Part shown: positions 1 through 8,436 of the stretch, piece after piece
How the letters are laid out: each line of letters opens with the position of its first letter
Position numbering within the stretch: position 1 is the stretch's first letter
NCBI RefSeq assembly: GCF_009755815.1
Contig: NZ_WRPK01000006.1
Coordinates: 310,001 to 374,000, forward strand
Reading direction: 5' to 3'
Source of the DNA: Flavisphingomonas formosensis
GTDB lineage: Bacteria; Pseudomonadota; Alphaproteobacteria; Sphingomonadales; Sphingomonadaceae
DNA: 64,000 bases
The notes under the pieces: model-generated
The model's database searches: none
What the model saw: the letters and a program-made list of their open reading frames with translations, nothing else
Told to the model about the DNA's origin: nothing
Program-made: the position numbers and the translations under genes

Positions 1-1074
1 AAGCTCGTCTCGGTCGATTCCCACGTCTTCTTCACCGACGAATGGGTCACCGCCCGCCTGCCGCAGCGCCTGCGCCAGCAGTGGATCGACGGCAACAAAG
101 CGTTCCAGCAGCAGGAGGTCGACCGGCGCGGCGGCTGGACGCCCGATATCGTCGACATCATGGATCCCTATGCCTGGAACGATGCGGGCCATTATGAGCC
201 GCACGCGAAGCTGAAGGCGATGGACCGCGACGGCGTGTTCGCCGAGGTGATCTTCCCCGAGGTGGGCGGCGCCAAGGTCTGCTCGCCGTCGATCATGGGC
301 AATCAGTGGAAGGAGATGCTGTCCGGCTTCAACGACGCCATCGCCGATTTCTCGTCGGTGGATACCGAGCGGCTGATGTGCGCCTATCAGCTGCTGCCGT
401 TCGATATCGACGCCTCGATCAAGGAAGTCGAGCGCGTCGCGAAGCGCGGCGCGCGCTGCGTGCAGCTGCCGCCCTTTCCGACCGAGCTCGGCCTCAAGGA
501 CTATTATCATGAGGAGTATCACCGGCTGTGGGGCGTGATCCAGGAGACCGGCCTCACCATCCTCAACCATCTCGACAACAGCGCCAAGAGCTATGAGCAT
601 ATCGCGCGCGACCCGACGCCGCAGCGTGCGATCGCGCTGGGCCTGCCGTCGCTGCAGCTCGCCGAGACGATCTGCTTCTGGATCCTGCCGGGCACGATGG
701 AGAAGTTCCCCAAGCTCAAGGTGATGTTCGTCGAGCCGGGTCTCGGCTGGCTGCCCTTCCTGTTCGACACCGTGCTCGACGGCCGCATCGTGCAGGGGCA
801 TTATAAATTCCCCAATCTCAGCATGTTGCCGAGCGAATATTTCAAGCGGCAGATGGGCGCGACCTTCATGTACGAGCCGGTCGGCCTCAAATATTGCTAT
901 GAATATTTCGGGCCGGACTGCCTCTACTGGTCGACCGACTTCCCGCATCCAGCGACCTCGTGGCCGAATTCGCGCGAGCTGATGGAGAAGCAGTTCGCCG
1001 CTGCCGGCATTCCGGAGACGGATCGGCGCAAGATCGTGTGCGACAACGGGCTTCGGATGTTCGCCACGAATTGA
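1..1074 (+). CDS. Amidohydrolase family 2 protein (5' partial)
   Basis: The reading frame is open from base 1, so the N-terminus is cut off; 357 codons remain before TGA. The first visible residues, VSVDSHVF, match the extreme N-terminus of amidohydrolase-2 TIM-barrel proteins, so few residues are probably missing. Further landmarks are EPGLGWLPFLFDT near residue 245 and STDFPHP near residue 311, the latter carrying the Asp usually found at the end of the barrel in the metal site. Family members are metal-dependent hydrolases or decarboxylases, often of aromatic acids; the substrate cannot be read from sequence. The next gene is a divergently unrelated AraC regulator on the same strand 153 bases downstream, and the neighbourhood (CoA-transferase, second amidohydrolase, SDR) is catabolic. 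Confidence 0.85.
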   Translation, partial: KLVSVDSHVFFTDEWVTARLPQRLRQQWIDGNKAFQQQEVDRRGGWTPDIVDIMDPYAWNDAGHYEPHAKLKAMDRDGVFAEVIFPEVGGAKVCSPSIMGNQWKEMLSGFNDAIADFSSVDTERLMCAYQLLPFDIDASIKEVERVAKRGARCVQLPPFPTELGLKDYYHEEYHRLWGVIQETGLTILNHLDNSAKSYEHIARDPTPQRAIALGLPSLQLAETICFWILPGTMEKFPKLKVMFVEPGLGWLPFLFDTVLDGRIVQGHYKFPNLSMLPSEYFKRQMGATFMYEPVGLKYCYEYFGPDCLYWSTDFPHPATSWPNSRELMEKQFAAAGIPETDRRKIVCDNGLRMFATN

Positions 1075-1227
1075 GGGCCTTCTCATCCTCCCTCCCCCCA
1101 ACGGAGGAGGATGAGAAGGAAGAGATGCTGGAAACGGAAGAATTCCGGCTTTACCATATTGCCGCTCGCGCATTCAGCGATGTCCCGCCGGAGAGCCGGG
1201 GCGCCTGAGGCCGGCAGGAGGAGGATC

Positions 1228-2247
1228 ATGACGGGCAACCGGATGACCCATCATTTCGCGCAGACGCTGCTCGACTGCGCGGCGCGGCGCGGGCTCGATC
1301 CGTGTCTATTGACTGATGGCCGGATGCTCGCTGGCGACGAGCAATGGCACGGACAGGATTTCTACAATTTTCTGTACCGCGTCGGGGACGCGCTGCAGGA
1401 CGAATATTTCGGACTGGCCAGCGATCGCTGCCCGCCGGGGACGGCCCAGCTCGGCATCGAGATGCTGGTGCTCAGCGAGGATCTGGGCGATGCGCTGCAG
1501 CGGTCCTGCCGCTTCTACCGGATCGCGTCGAAGGGATTGCGGCTGCGATTGGTCCAAAGCGGCGAGATGGCCATCTTCGAGATCATGCTCGCCGAGCCGG
1601 CGTGTGACGAAGGGCATTTCCTTACCGAATGGACCATGCTGCGCTGGTACATGCTCTGCCAGTGGCTGATCGGCGAGGAGATCAGCCTGGAACGCGTCGA
1701 TTTTCCGCATGCAATGCAGACGGCCCTCGCTGACTATACCGAGGTGTTCGGTCACAATATCCACTTCTCGCAGCAGACGGCCCGCTTCTTCTTTTCAATC
1801 CATTATCTCAGCCGCAAGGTGATCCGCCGGCTTAAGAACATCGAAGGCGATTGGGTGCGCCGTCGCGCCGCGGAATTTACCGAGCCGGACATCTATCGGG
1901 CCTGGAAGGAGTTGCTGAAAGCGGCCTTGCGCGCTCGAATGGCGCGGATGAATCCGATACCGACAATGGAGAAGCTGGCGGAGGAATTCGGCGTCTGCGG
2001 CCAGACGCTGCGGCGGCGGCTCAAGGCGGAGCGTACCAGCTATCGCAAGCTCAAGGCCGAGGCGCGGCGCGAGATGGTGCTGGAAGGCATCCGCAACGAG
2101 GAACTCACGCTCGGTCAGATCTCGCTGATGGCGGGCTTTGCCGAAACCAACGGGCTGGTTCGCGCGATGAAGTCGTGGACCGGCCTCACGCCCTCCCAAT
2201 ATCGCAAGCACGCCATGCCGCAGCGCGACGACGATGCGCTGCACTGA
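1228..2247 (+). CDS. AraC family transcriptional regulator
   Basis: A 339-residue regulator. The first ~190 residues look like the arabinose-binding-type ligand domain found in OruR-like AraC proteins; the last ~100 hold the double helix-turn-helix, with MEKLAEEFGVCGQTLRRRLK as the first HTH and LTLGQISLMAGFAETNGLVRAMKSW plus GLTPSQYRK as the second and its tail. An upstream in-frame ATG at 1111 exists, but the ATG at 1228 is preceded closely by AGGAGGAGG, a strong ribosome binding site, so I start there. It probably controls the flanking amidohydrolase, CoA-transferase and SDR genes; that is inference from position. Confidence 0.88.
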   Translation: MTGNRMTHHFAQTLLDCAARRGLDPCLLTDGRMLAGDEQWHGQDFYNFLYRVGDALQDEYFGLASDRCPPGTAQLGIEMLVLSEDLGDALQRSCRFYRIASKGLRLRLVQSGEMAIFEIMLAEPACDEGHFLTEWTMLRWYMLCQWLIGEEISLERVDFPHAMQTALADYTEVFGHNIHFSQQTARFFFSIHYLSRKVIRRLKNIEGDWVRRRAAEFTEPDIYRAWKELLKAALRARMARMNPIPTMEKLAEEFGVCGQTLRRRLKAERTSYRKLKAEARREMVLEGIRNEELTLGQISLMAGFAETNGLVRAMKSWTGLTPSQYRKHAMPQRDDDALH

Positions 2248-2366
2248 AGTGACGAGATGGGGACGATCCGCAGGCGCTTGGGCGAAGAACGTTGTTCGCC
2301 GTCACGGACTATGGTCTGTTGTCGACAATGACAGCGCTCGAGCCACATTGCCGCAGACGGCCTCCC

Positions 2367-3668
2367 ATGTCGAATGCCGAAAGAGACGAGAGCGCAGGAA
2401 CAACGGCTCGCGCCTATGGGGAAGCGCTGCTGTCGCAGTTCGGCTTTTCCGGAGTGATCGAGGGCGTTGCCGATCACCCGGCGCTGGCCTGGCGCCGCTC
2501 CGGGCTTATGGCGGTGACGGGAGCGGCCGATGCGACCGGGCGGATCTGTCCCGCCGCATTGGCGAGCGCGGCGGACGGGGCGTTGCTGGCGATGAAGGCG
2601 CTGGTGCCCAACCCGGCGCGTCTGCCGGCCAGCGGCGCCTTGCTGCTCGGCGAGCGGGCGCGGCTGCTGGGTCTCGCGCGACGCGGCAGGGTTTCGGCCA
2701 ATGGTTCCTGCCGGCTGCTCGATACGATCGACGGCCGCATCGCGCTCAATCTCGCGCGTGACGATGATCGGCCGCTCGCGGCGTTGTTGGCGGGACGCGA
2801 GACCGGGAGCTGGGCAGATGTCGAGCAGGGCGTGGCCGGGCAATCGACGGACGAACTGCTCGCGCTCGGCGTCGAGCTCGGCCTGCCGATTGCCCGAGAC
2901 AGGCCGCCTGCGCCGACCGAGCGCCTGTTCGAACCGGTGGCGGCCGCTCGTCCGCACCGCCACGAGGCACCGCTGGTCCTGGACCTTTCGTCGCTCTGGG
3001 CGGGGCCTCTCGCCGCGTCGCTGCTGCGCATGGCCGGAGCGGAGGTTGTCAAGGTGGAGAGCCGGGCGCGACCGGACGGTGCGCGCTTCGGGCATCGCGG
3101 CTTTTACGACCTGCTCAACGCCGGCAAACATGCGGTGATGCTCGATTTCTCCGCGCGTGCGGATCTTGCCCGGCTGCAGGCGCTGATCGATCGCGCCGAC
3201 GTCGTCATTGAGGGATCGCGACCGCGCGCTTTGCGCCGGCTCGGCATCGATCGAGACACGGCAGTGGCGCGCGGCACGATTTGGCTGAGCCTGACCGCAC
3301 ATCCCGAGGAGGATCGTGTCGGCTTCGGCGATGATGCCGCGATTGAGGCTGGCGTCGCGACGCTGATGGAACGGGCCTGCGGCGAAGCCAGCTTCGTCGG
3401 GGATGCGATCGCCGATCCGCTCACCGGCCTGCATGCAGCGCTCGCCGGCTGGGCAGCATGGCGCGCCGGAGAAGGGAGGCTGATCCGCCTTTCCTTGTCC
3501 GGCAGCGTCGCGCACGCGATGCGCGCCGGTATTGCGGAGGGGGAGGCGTTGTCTGCTTGGCAGGCGCTGGCCGAGGCAGACGAAGCGCCGCTCTATCCGC
3601 TCCGCCGCCCCGCAGATGCCGCGCGCGAGCCGGGGGCGGACACCGAAACGGTAATGGCACGATGCTGA
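2367..3668 (+). CDS. CaiB/BaiF family III CoA-transferase
   Basis: A 433-residue protein. The element that normally opens this family, LVLDLSSLWAGPLAASLL followed by GAEVVKVES, lies around residue 210 here and is preceded by ~200 residues that include RLLDTIDGRIALNLAR, a pattern usual for the other half of the fold. Later NAGKHAVMLDF, DVVIEGSRPRALRRLGI and a candidate catalytic Asp in FGDDAAIEAG are visible. Family members move CoA between carboxylic acids. The gene overlaps the following amidohydrolase by 7 bases, so the two are translationally coupled. The start is uncertain: ATG 2367 lacks a clear ribosome binding site, and a non-ATG start upstream is possible. Confidence 0.82.
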   Translation: MSNAERDESAGTTARAYGEALLSQFGFSGVIEGVADHPALAWRRSGLMAVTGAADATGRICPAALASAADGALLAMKALVPNPARLPASGALLLGERARLLGLARRGRVSANGSCRLLDTIDGRIALNLARDDDRPLAALLAGRETGSWADVEQGVAGQSTDELLALGVELGLPIARDRPPAPTERLFEPVAAARPHRHEAPLVLDLSSLWAGPLAASLLRMAGAEVVKVESRARPDGARFGHRGFYDLLNAGKHAVMLDFSARADLARLQALIDRADVVIEGSRPRALRRLGIDRDTAVARGTIWLSLTAHPEEDRVGFGDDAAIEAGVATLMERACGEASFVGDAIADPLTGLHAALAGWAAWRAGEGRLIRLSLSGSVAHAMRAGIAEGEALSAWQALAEADEAPLYPLRRPADAAREPGADTETVMARC

Positions 3669-5008
3669 TCCGCGGCGCCGAGATCGACGGCGCGTGCTGC
3701 GACGTGCGGATTACTGACGGATGCATTGCCGCGATCGCGCCGGAGCTGCCGCCCCGGCTAGACGAGCGCGTGCTCGATGCTGCCGGTGCGGCGCTGTTGC
3801 CGGGGCTCACCGATCATCACATCCATCTCAACGCTACCGCCGCCGCGCTCCAGTCGGTGCGATGCGGGCCGCCCGAGATACTGGACGAGGCGGCGCTGGT
3901 CGCCGCGCTCGAGACGGCACCGGGTGACGGCTGGCTGCGCGGGATCGGTTATCATCCGAGCATCGGTGTCGATGTCGACCGCGCCTGGCTGGACAGGCAT
4001 GGGCCGGCGCGGCCGATCCGCATCCAGCATCGTAGCGGCCGGATGTGGATATTGAACAGCCGGGCGGAGGAGATGATCGGCACTGCGTTACCCGCAGACG
4101 GGCGCCTGCTCGACCGCGACGACTGGCTGCGCGAGCGCATGGGCTCCGCGGGCGTCGACCTGGTGCCGCTCGGCGCGCAACTGGCCGGCTTCGGCATTAC
4201 CGGCCTGACCGAGGTGACGCCGCGCAACGGACTGGCCGATTATCGCCGCTATGCCGAGGCGGGCCTGCCCCAGCGATTGCTGATCATGGGGCGGGCGGAG
4301 TTGGACGACGCCGCGCCGCTCGGGCTGGCGCGACGGGGCGCCGTGAAGCTGCATTATCATGACCACGATCTGCCCGCGCTGGATCGGCTGGCCGCCGAAG
4401 TCGCACGGGCGCATGACGCCGGCCGGCCGGTAGCGGCCCATTGCGTCACCGAGGCGGAACTCATGCTGACGCTGGCCGCGATCGAGGCGGCCGGCCCGCA
4501 TCGCGGAGACCGCATTGAGCATGCAGCGATCACGACACCGCCCTGCGTCGAATGGATCGCCGCGCTCGGCCTGACAGTCGTCACGCAGCCGCATTTCATC
4601 GTGGAGCGGGGCGCAGCCTATAGCACTGATGTCGAGCCGGAACTGCGCGCATGGCTTTATCGCCTGCGCGGCTTCGTGGATGCGGGGATCCGCCTGGCGG
4701 CGGGTAGCGACGCGCCGTTCGGTGGCATCGACCCCTGGCGAGCGATGGCCGCCGCGGTCGATCGGCCGGCGGCGTTCGGCGCGGACGAGCGACTGTCGCC
4801 CGAACAGGCGCTCGCGCTGTTCACCGGGCAGGCGGAGGATCCCGGCGGCATGGCGCGGCGGGTCGCGGTGGGGGAGGCGGCGGATCTTTGCCTGATCGAT
4901 CGGCCATGGCGCGAAGCCCGTGGCGCGCTGGCTGCCGTCCGGGTCCGCGCGACGCTGGTGGGTGGCCGGATCGTGCACGGTGGCGATGCGCTCGGAGCGC
5001 CATTGTGA
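3662..5008 (+). CDS. Amidohydrolase family 3 (YtcJ-like) protein
   Basis: A 448-residue protein whose ATG lies inside the end of the CoA-transferase gene (CGATGCTGA), indicating coupling. LLPGLTDHHIHLNA near residue 55 is the HxH metal-binding start of the barrel; RPVAAHCVTEAEL, GDRIEHAAI and LAAGSDAPFGGIDPW supply the later His and Asp positions; the C-terminus EAADLCLIDRPW is the second lobe of the small beta domain. YtcJ-like members hydrolyse amide or formamide-type bonds through a metal-activated water. Substrate unknown. The gene is a member of the 2367-5827 run with the CoA-transferase and SDR. Confidence 0.85.
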   Translation: MLIRGAEIDGACCDVRITDGCIAAIAPELPPRLDERVLDAAGAALLPGLTDHHIHLNATAAALQSVRCGPPEILDEAALVAALETAPGDGWLRGIGYHPSIGVDVDRAWLDRHGPARPIRIQHRSGRMWILNSRAEEMIGTALPADGRLLDRDDWLRERMGSAGVDLVPLGAQLAGFGITGLTEVTPRNGLADYRRYAEAGLPQRLLIMGRAELDDAAPLGLARRGAVKLHYHDHDLPALDRLAAEVARAHDAGRPVAAHCVTEAELMLTLAAIEAAGPHRGDRIEHAAITTPPCVEWIAALGLTVVTQPHFIVERGAAYSTDVEPELRAWLYRLRGFVDAGIRLAAGSDAPFGGIDPWRAMAAAVDRPAAFGADERLSPEQALALFTGQAEDPGGMARRVAVGEAADLCLIDRPWREARGALAAVRVRATLVGGRIVHGGDALGAPL

Positions 5009-5038
5009 TCGCGCCGGAGCGGATAGAGGAGCCGATTG

Positions 5039-5827
5039 ATGGATACGCATAGCCTCTTCTCTCTCGAAGGAAGGGTTGCGTTGGTAACGGGCGGCTCGCG
5101 AGGCATCGGACGGATGATCGCGGAGGGTTTCATCGCGCAGGGTGCACGCGTCTACATTTCCTCGCGCAAGGCCGATGCTTGCGCCGAGACGGCTGCCGCG
5201 CTCGGCGCCTCCTGCATTGCCCTGCCGATGGACATATCGACGGTGGAGGGTTGCCGCCTGCTTGCCTCGCAGTTCGGCGAGCAGGAGCCGGCGCTCGATA
5301 TTCTCGTCAACAATGCCGGTTTCGCCTGGGGTCAGCCGTTCGACACCTTTCCGGAAAAAGGATGGGACAGGGTGATGGACCTCAACGTGAAATCGCCCTT
5401 CTTCCTGACACAGGCGCTGCACGGTGCGCTGCGCAACGCGGCGAAGCCCGATCGGCCGGCCAAGGTGATCAACATCGGCTCGATCGATGGATTGCAGCTC
5501 AACCTGTGGGAAACCTACAGCTATCATGCATCCAAGGCGGCGATCCATCATTTGACGCGCCGGCTCGCAGCCCTGATGATCCGGGACGGCATCAACGTCA
5601 CCGCGATCGCACCCGGCGCCTTCGCGTCGGAAATGAACCGGGCCGCACGCGATCATGGGGATATAGTGGCGAAGGCGGTGCCTGCGGGCCGCATCGGGCG
5701 CGCCGAAGATATGGCTGCGGCCGCCATATACCTCGCCAGCCGCGGGGGCGATTATGTGGTCGGGGAGGTGCTGTGCGTCGACGGCGGCGTCGTCAATGCT
5801 GCGCTCAATATACGGATCGATGGTTGA
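5039..5827 (+). CDS. SDR family oxidoreductase
   Basis: A 262-residue classical short-chain dehydrogenase. TGGSRGIG near residue 18 is the nucleotide-binding glycine motif, NNAG near residue 93 the structural motif, IGSID holds the catalytic Ser, and YHASK the Tyr and Lys. The C-terminus (DYVVGEVLCVDGGVVNAAL) is typical. It probably oxidises or reduces a hydroxyl/keto intermediate with NAD(P)H. The ATG at 5039 has an AGAGGAG ribosome binding site ending 8 bases upstream; a TTG three bases earlier is less likely. It is last in the run from 2367 and is followed by a convergent gene. Confidence 0.9.
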   Translation: MDTHSLFSLEGRVALVTGGSRGIGRMIAEGFIAQGARVYISSRKADACAETAAALGASCIALPMDISTVEGCRLLASQFGEQEPALDILVNNAGFAWGQPFDTFPEKGWDRVMDLNVKSPFFLTQALHGALRNAAKPDRPAKVINIGSIDGLQLNLWETYSYHASKAAIHHLTRRLAALMIRDGINVTAIAPGAFASEMNRAARDHGDIVAKAVPAGRIGRAEDMAAAAIYLASRGGDYVVGEVLCVDGGVVNAALNIRIDG

Positions 5828-6045
5828 ACGTGCGCGATGCGGGCTTGCATGGTCCCCTGCCCTTTACGCGGGGGGACGCTACAGTGTCCGAAGCTCGGCA
5901 GCCCCTGCAAAAGCCGGTTCCCTATGGATCAACGGAATCCACTCTGGGAATCCCCTCCGGCATCAATCTGCCAAAGTAGTGCTAGCAAAGCGGCTTTTAA
6001 CGCGAGCGCGACAGTTAGGAACAGAGCGCGGAATTTAGGGTGCAA

Positions 6046-7539
6046 TCAAGCGCTCCGGGCCAGCAAGTCCGCCACCCGTGAGAAGGCTTCACGAATATCA
6101 TTTTTATCCAGGCCCGTATAACCAAGCACCAGCGAACGGGCACGAAAGCGCCCGGGGTTGCCATATTCATGCACGGCAGCACCCTGAAAGGGATAAAGTC
6201 CTACACCGCAATTCTTTGCGAGCCGCTGCATCTCATCTGCGCTGGGCAGGTCTGGTGGCAAGGTCCACATCATGTGCATGCCACATTCCTGACCAAGGAG
6301 CGCGCCGCCTGGAAAATGCCTTTCGACGGCTTCGACCACGGCGTCTCGCGCAGCCATATATGAGCGGCGTATTCGCCGGAGATGTCGCAGGAATGCCCCC
6401 TCGTTGAGAAAATCCGCGATCACTGCCTGTTCAAGCCAGGGTGCCCCATTGTCGGTAAGGGATTTGACGATCCTTGCCTGATCGAGAAGATGACGTGGCA
6501 GCACCGCATAGCCGATCCGAAGCCCGGCGCCGATCGACTTGGAGAAGGTACCAAGATAGATGACATGGCCGTTGCGATCGAGCCCTGCAAGGGCGGTTAG
6601 AGGCGGTCCATCGTAACGAAAATCACTGTCATAATCGTCTTCAATAACATAGCTGCCGGTCTGATAGGCCCAGTCGAGGAGATGAAGCCGGCGGTCAAGG
6701 CTGAGTGTGCTGCCGGTTGGAAATTGATGTGAGGGCGTAACATAGACTAGATTGCCCATGAATCCTTCAAGCTGCGAGACAACGATGCCCTGTTCGTCGA
6801 CGTCTATCGGTCGGATGCTGGCCCCGTAGCTGCCAAACAGATAGGCGGCGCCCTGATAGCAGGGATTTTCGACCGCTACGCTTGCCTTGGGAGCACCGGT
6901 CAGGAATATGCGCGCCAAAAGATTGAGCGCCCCCTGGATACCCGAGGTGATCATGATCTGATCGGCTCCGGGGCTGATACCACGCGTGTCGGCAAGATGG
7001 GCTGCTATGGCTTCGCGCAGTGTCGACAAGCCTCGGGGATCGCCATATTCCGTTTGGGCGCCACGGGCATAGGCGAGATGCTTGGCAATCGCGCGCTGCC
7101 AGAAGCTGGTCGGGAAGCCGGCTGGATGCGGACGTCCGACAAAGAAGTCGAACTGCGGCCGCGCACGCTTCTCGTGCCAGAGTTGAGGCGAGCGGCCCGT
7201 GAAACTCGGATTGCGGCCGAGGCGAACTCGCTTGCGAACAGGTGGGGCCGCTGAATGGCCGTTGCGCAGCAGCACGGTGGCGTCAGGCAACCTGTCATTG
7301 ACGAAGATTCCAGCCTTGGCCCGTGAAGTGATATAGTCTTCAGCGGCAAGCCGCTCATAGGCTAGGACCACGGTGTTGCGTGCTATGCCCAATTGTGAAG
7401 ACATGCTGCGCGTGGAAGGTAGACGCTTGCCGGCCGGCAGGCTGCCCTTGAGGATCTGATCGCGTAGCGCCTCGTAGAGCTGCACCTGCAACGACCGCTC
7501 ATCGTTGCGATCAATGCTGATGATGAGGTTCATCGACAT
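6046..7539 (-). CDS. MocR-type PLP-dependent transcriptional regulator
   Basis: A 497-residue GntR/aminotransferase fusion. Residues ~17-80 form the winged HTH (LQVQLYEALRDQILKGSL, then LPSTRSMSSQLGIARNTV and YERLAAEDYI). After a linker the class I aminotransferase fold runs from ~125 to the end; K334 in GTFSKSIGAGLR is the expected PLP lysine, with DDYDSDFRYD before it. MocR proteins use the aminotransferase domain to sense PLP or amino compounds and bind direct repeats in DNA. The ATG at 7539 (MSMNLI) is chosen because the upstream extension has no family similarity. It is divergent from the ABM-like gene at 7721, and the shared 181-base gap carries one copy of the repeated operator found six times in this region. 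Confidence 0.92.
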   Translation of the reverse strand: MSMNLIISIDRNDERSLQVQLYEALRDQILKGSLPAGKRLPSTRSMSSQLGIARNTVVLAYERLAAEDYITSRAKAGIFVNDRLPDATVLLRNGHSAAPPVRKRVRLGRNPSFTGRSPQLWHEKRARPQFDFFVGRPHPAGFPTSFWQRAIAKHLAYARGAQTEYGDPRGLSTLREAIAAHLADTRGISPGADQIMITSGIQGALNLLARIFLTGAPKASVAVENPCYQGAAYLFGSYGASIRPIDVDEQGIVVSQLEGFMGNLVYVTPSHQFPTGSTLSLDRRLHLLDWAYQTGSYVIEDDYDSDFRYDGPPLTALAGLDRNGHVIYLGTFSKSIGAGLRIGYAVLPRHLLDQARIVKSLTDNGAPWLEQAVIADFLNEGAFLRHLRRIRRSYMAARDAVVEAVERHFPGGALLGQECGMHMMWTLPPDLPSADEMQRLAKNCGVGLYPFQGAAVHEYGNPGRFRARSLVLGYTGLDKNDIREAFSRVADLLARSA

Positions 7540-7613
7540 CGTGGCGGCGCGCTCCCCGACTTGTGCTGCTACCGATATTATCGCACTGCCTCTCCAAAGC
7601 CAGGGATATAGCG

Positions 7614-7650
7614 ATCTGGCACCATAAGGTTTCCCAGCTTTGGTCCTAGC
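7614..7650 (+). promoter_or_regulatory. MocR-type operator copy A
   Basis: First half ATCTGGCACCATAAGG, second half TTGGTCCTAGC; the two GG cores are exactly 24 bases apart (TGG at 7617 and 7641). It lies between the divergent regulator and the ABM-like gene, so it could serve both autoregulation and activation. Five other copies share layout and spacing. Confidence 0.75.
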
Positions 7651-7720
7651 GGCAGGCCACGGGACTCTTAATCCTGCTTCCACAGCTCGTCGGGCTGGAC
7701 TCACGGAGCGGAGAACCACA

Positions 7721-8218
7721 ATGTCCATCTATCTCAGCATGCAGCGCGTGCGCTTTTCAAGCCCGGACGGCTATGAGAAGTTCAAGGTGATTTTTGCCGA
7801 CACACGCAACCACCTCATGAAAATGCCGGGTTTCCTCCACCTTACCTGGTGGGTCCACCCCGAGGACCCGACCTGGTTCAACGAGGTCAGCTTCTGGGTC
7901 GACCGCGCGTCGCTCAAGGATTGGCACATGAATATCTATCATAAACATGCTAAGGAATGGGCCGCGCGCGGGGCCATCATGGAAGATATCATCACCAATT
8001 TCGAACTGACCAACACACGGTTGCTGCGCGTATGCCCGTGCTGCGGGCTGGTCGAGGACAAGGCGTTTGAACTTCAGGAGGAGCAGAAAGTTCTCGCCGA
8101 ACCATGCCCACAGTGCAATTTCAACTTCCCCGTCATGCCCAGCACGCCGAGCAGTTTTGCTGTCTTCAAGGATGTGCCGAAGGTCGCCGGTGCGCCAGAA
8201 GGCCTTCCAGCGACCTGA
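7721..8218 (+). CDS. ABM-like monooxygenase-fold protein with four-Cys zinc-ribbon tail
   Basis: A 165-residue protein beginning MSIYLSMQRVRF. Residues 1-~105 resemble the dimeric alpha/beta ABM (antibiotic biosynthesis monooxygenase / HmoA-like) fold: a beta strand with SSPDGYEKFKVIF, a WWVHPEDP turn, and FWVDRASLKDWHMNIYHKHAKEW. Residues ~110-150 carry CPCCGL and CPQCNF, two CxxC pairs about 29 residues apart, the spacing of a zinc ribbon or rubredoxin-like knuckle. ABM proteins are usually ~100 residues and lack this tail. Possible roles are a cofactor-free oxygenase or a small-molecule binding protein. It starts a MocR-operator unit and is divergent from the regulator. The ATG at 7721 is chosen because the upstream in-frame extension is promoter and operator sequence. 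Confidence 0.72.
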   Translation: MSIYLSMQRVRFSSPDGYEKFKVIFADTRNHLMKMPGFLHLTWWVHPEDPTWFNEVSFWVDRASLKDWHMNIYHKHAKEWAARGAIMEDIITNFELTNTRLLRVCPCCGLVEDKAFELQEEQKVLAEPCPQCNFNFPVMPSTPSSFAVFKDVPKVAGAPEGLPAT

Positions 8219-8307
8219 TCAGCAAATGGCGGCAACCGGCTAAAACAGCCTGAAGGCACACAGGGCCGCTTTGTGGGTCTGTTTCCGCAGGTAGAATGAT
8301 CTCCCTG

Positions 8308-8344
8308 ATCTGGCACCATCAAAAAGGCGCGGAGTGGCGCTTGG
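8308..8344 (+). promoter_or_regulatory. MocR-type operator copy B
   Basis: First half ATCTGGCACCATCAAAAAGG, second half AGTGGCGCTTGG. TGG cores at 8311 and 8335, 24 bases apart. It sits 129 bases before the bicupin 1 start. The first half is the best match to the consensus and is nearly identical to the copy before the TonB receptor at 15000. Confidence 0.8.
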
Positions 8345-8436
8345 GACTTGAACGGTGATGCCGCACCTTCGACGTGGCCCGCTGAGCAGCTCTCCGGAAC
8401 GGTACGCGCCGAGGACAAAGCAAAGGAGACAAGGGG

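Noticed and set aside
4088-5656. Minus-strand frame across the second amidohydrolase and SDR
   Set aside because: Both plus-strand genes have intact catalytic motifs; the minus product is Arg/Gln-rich antisense.
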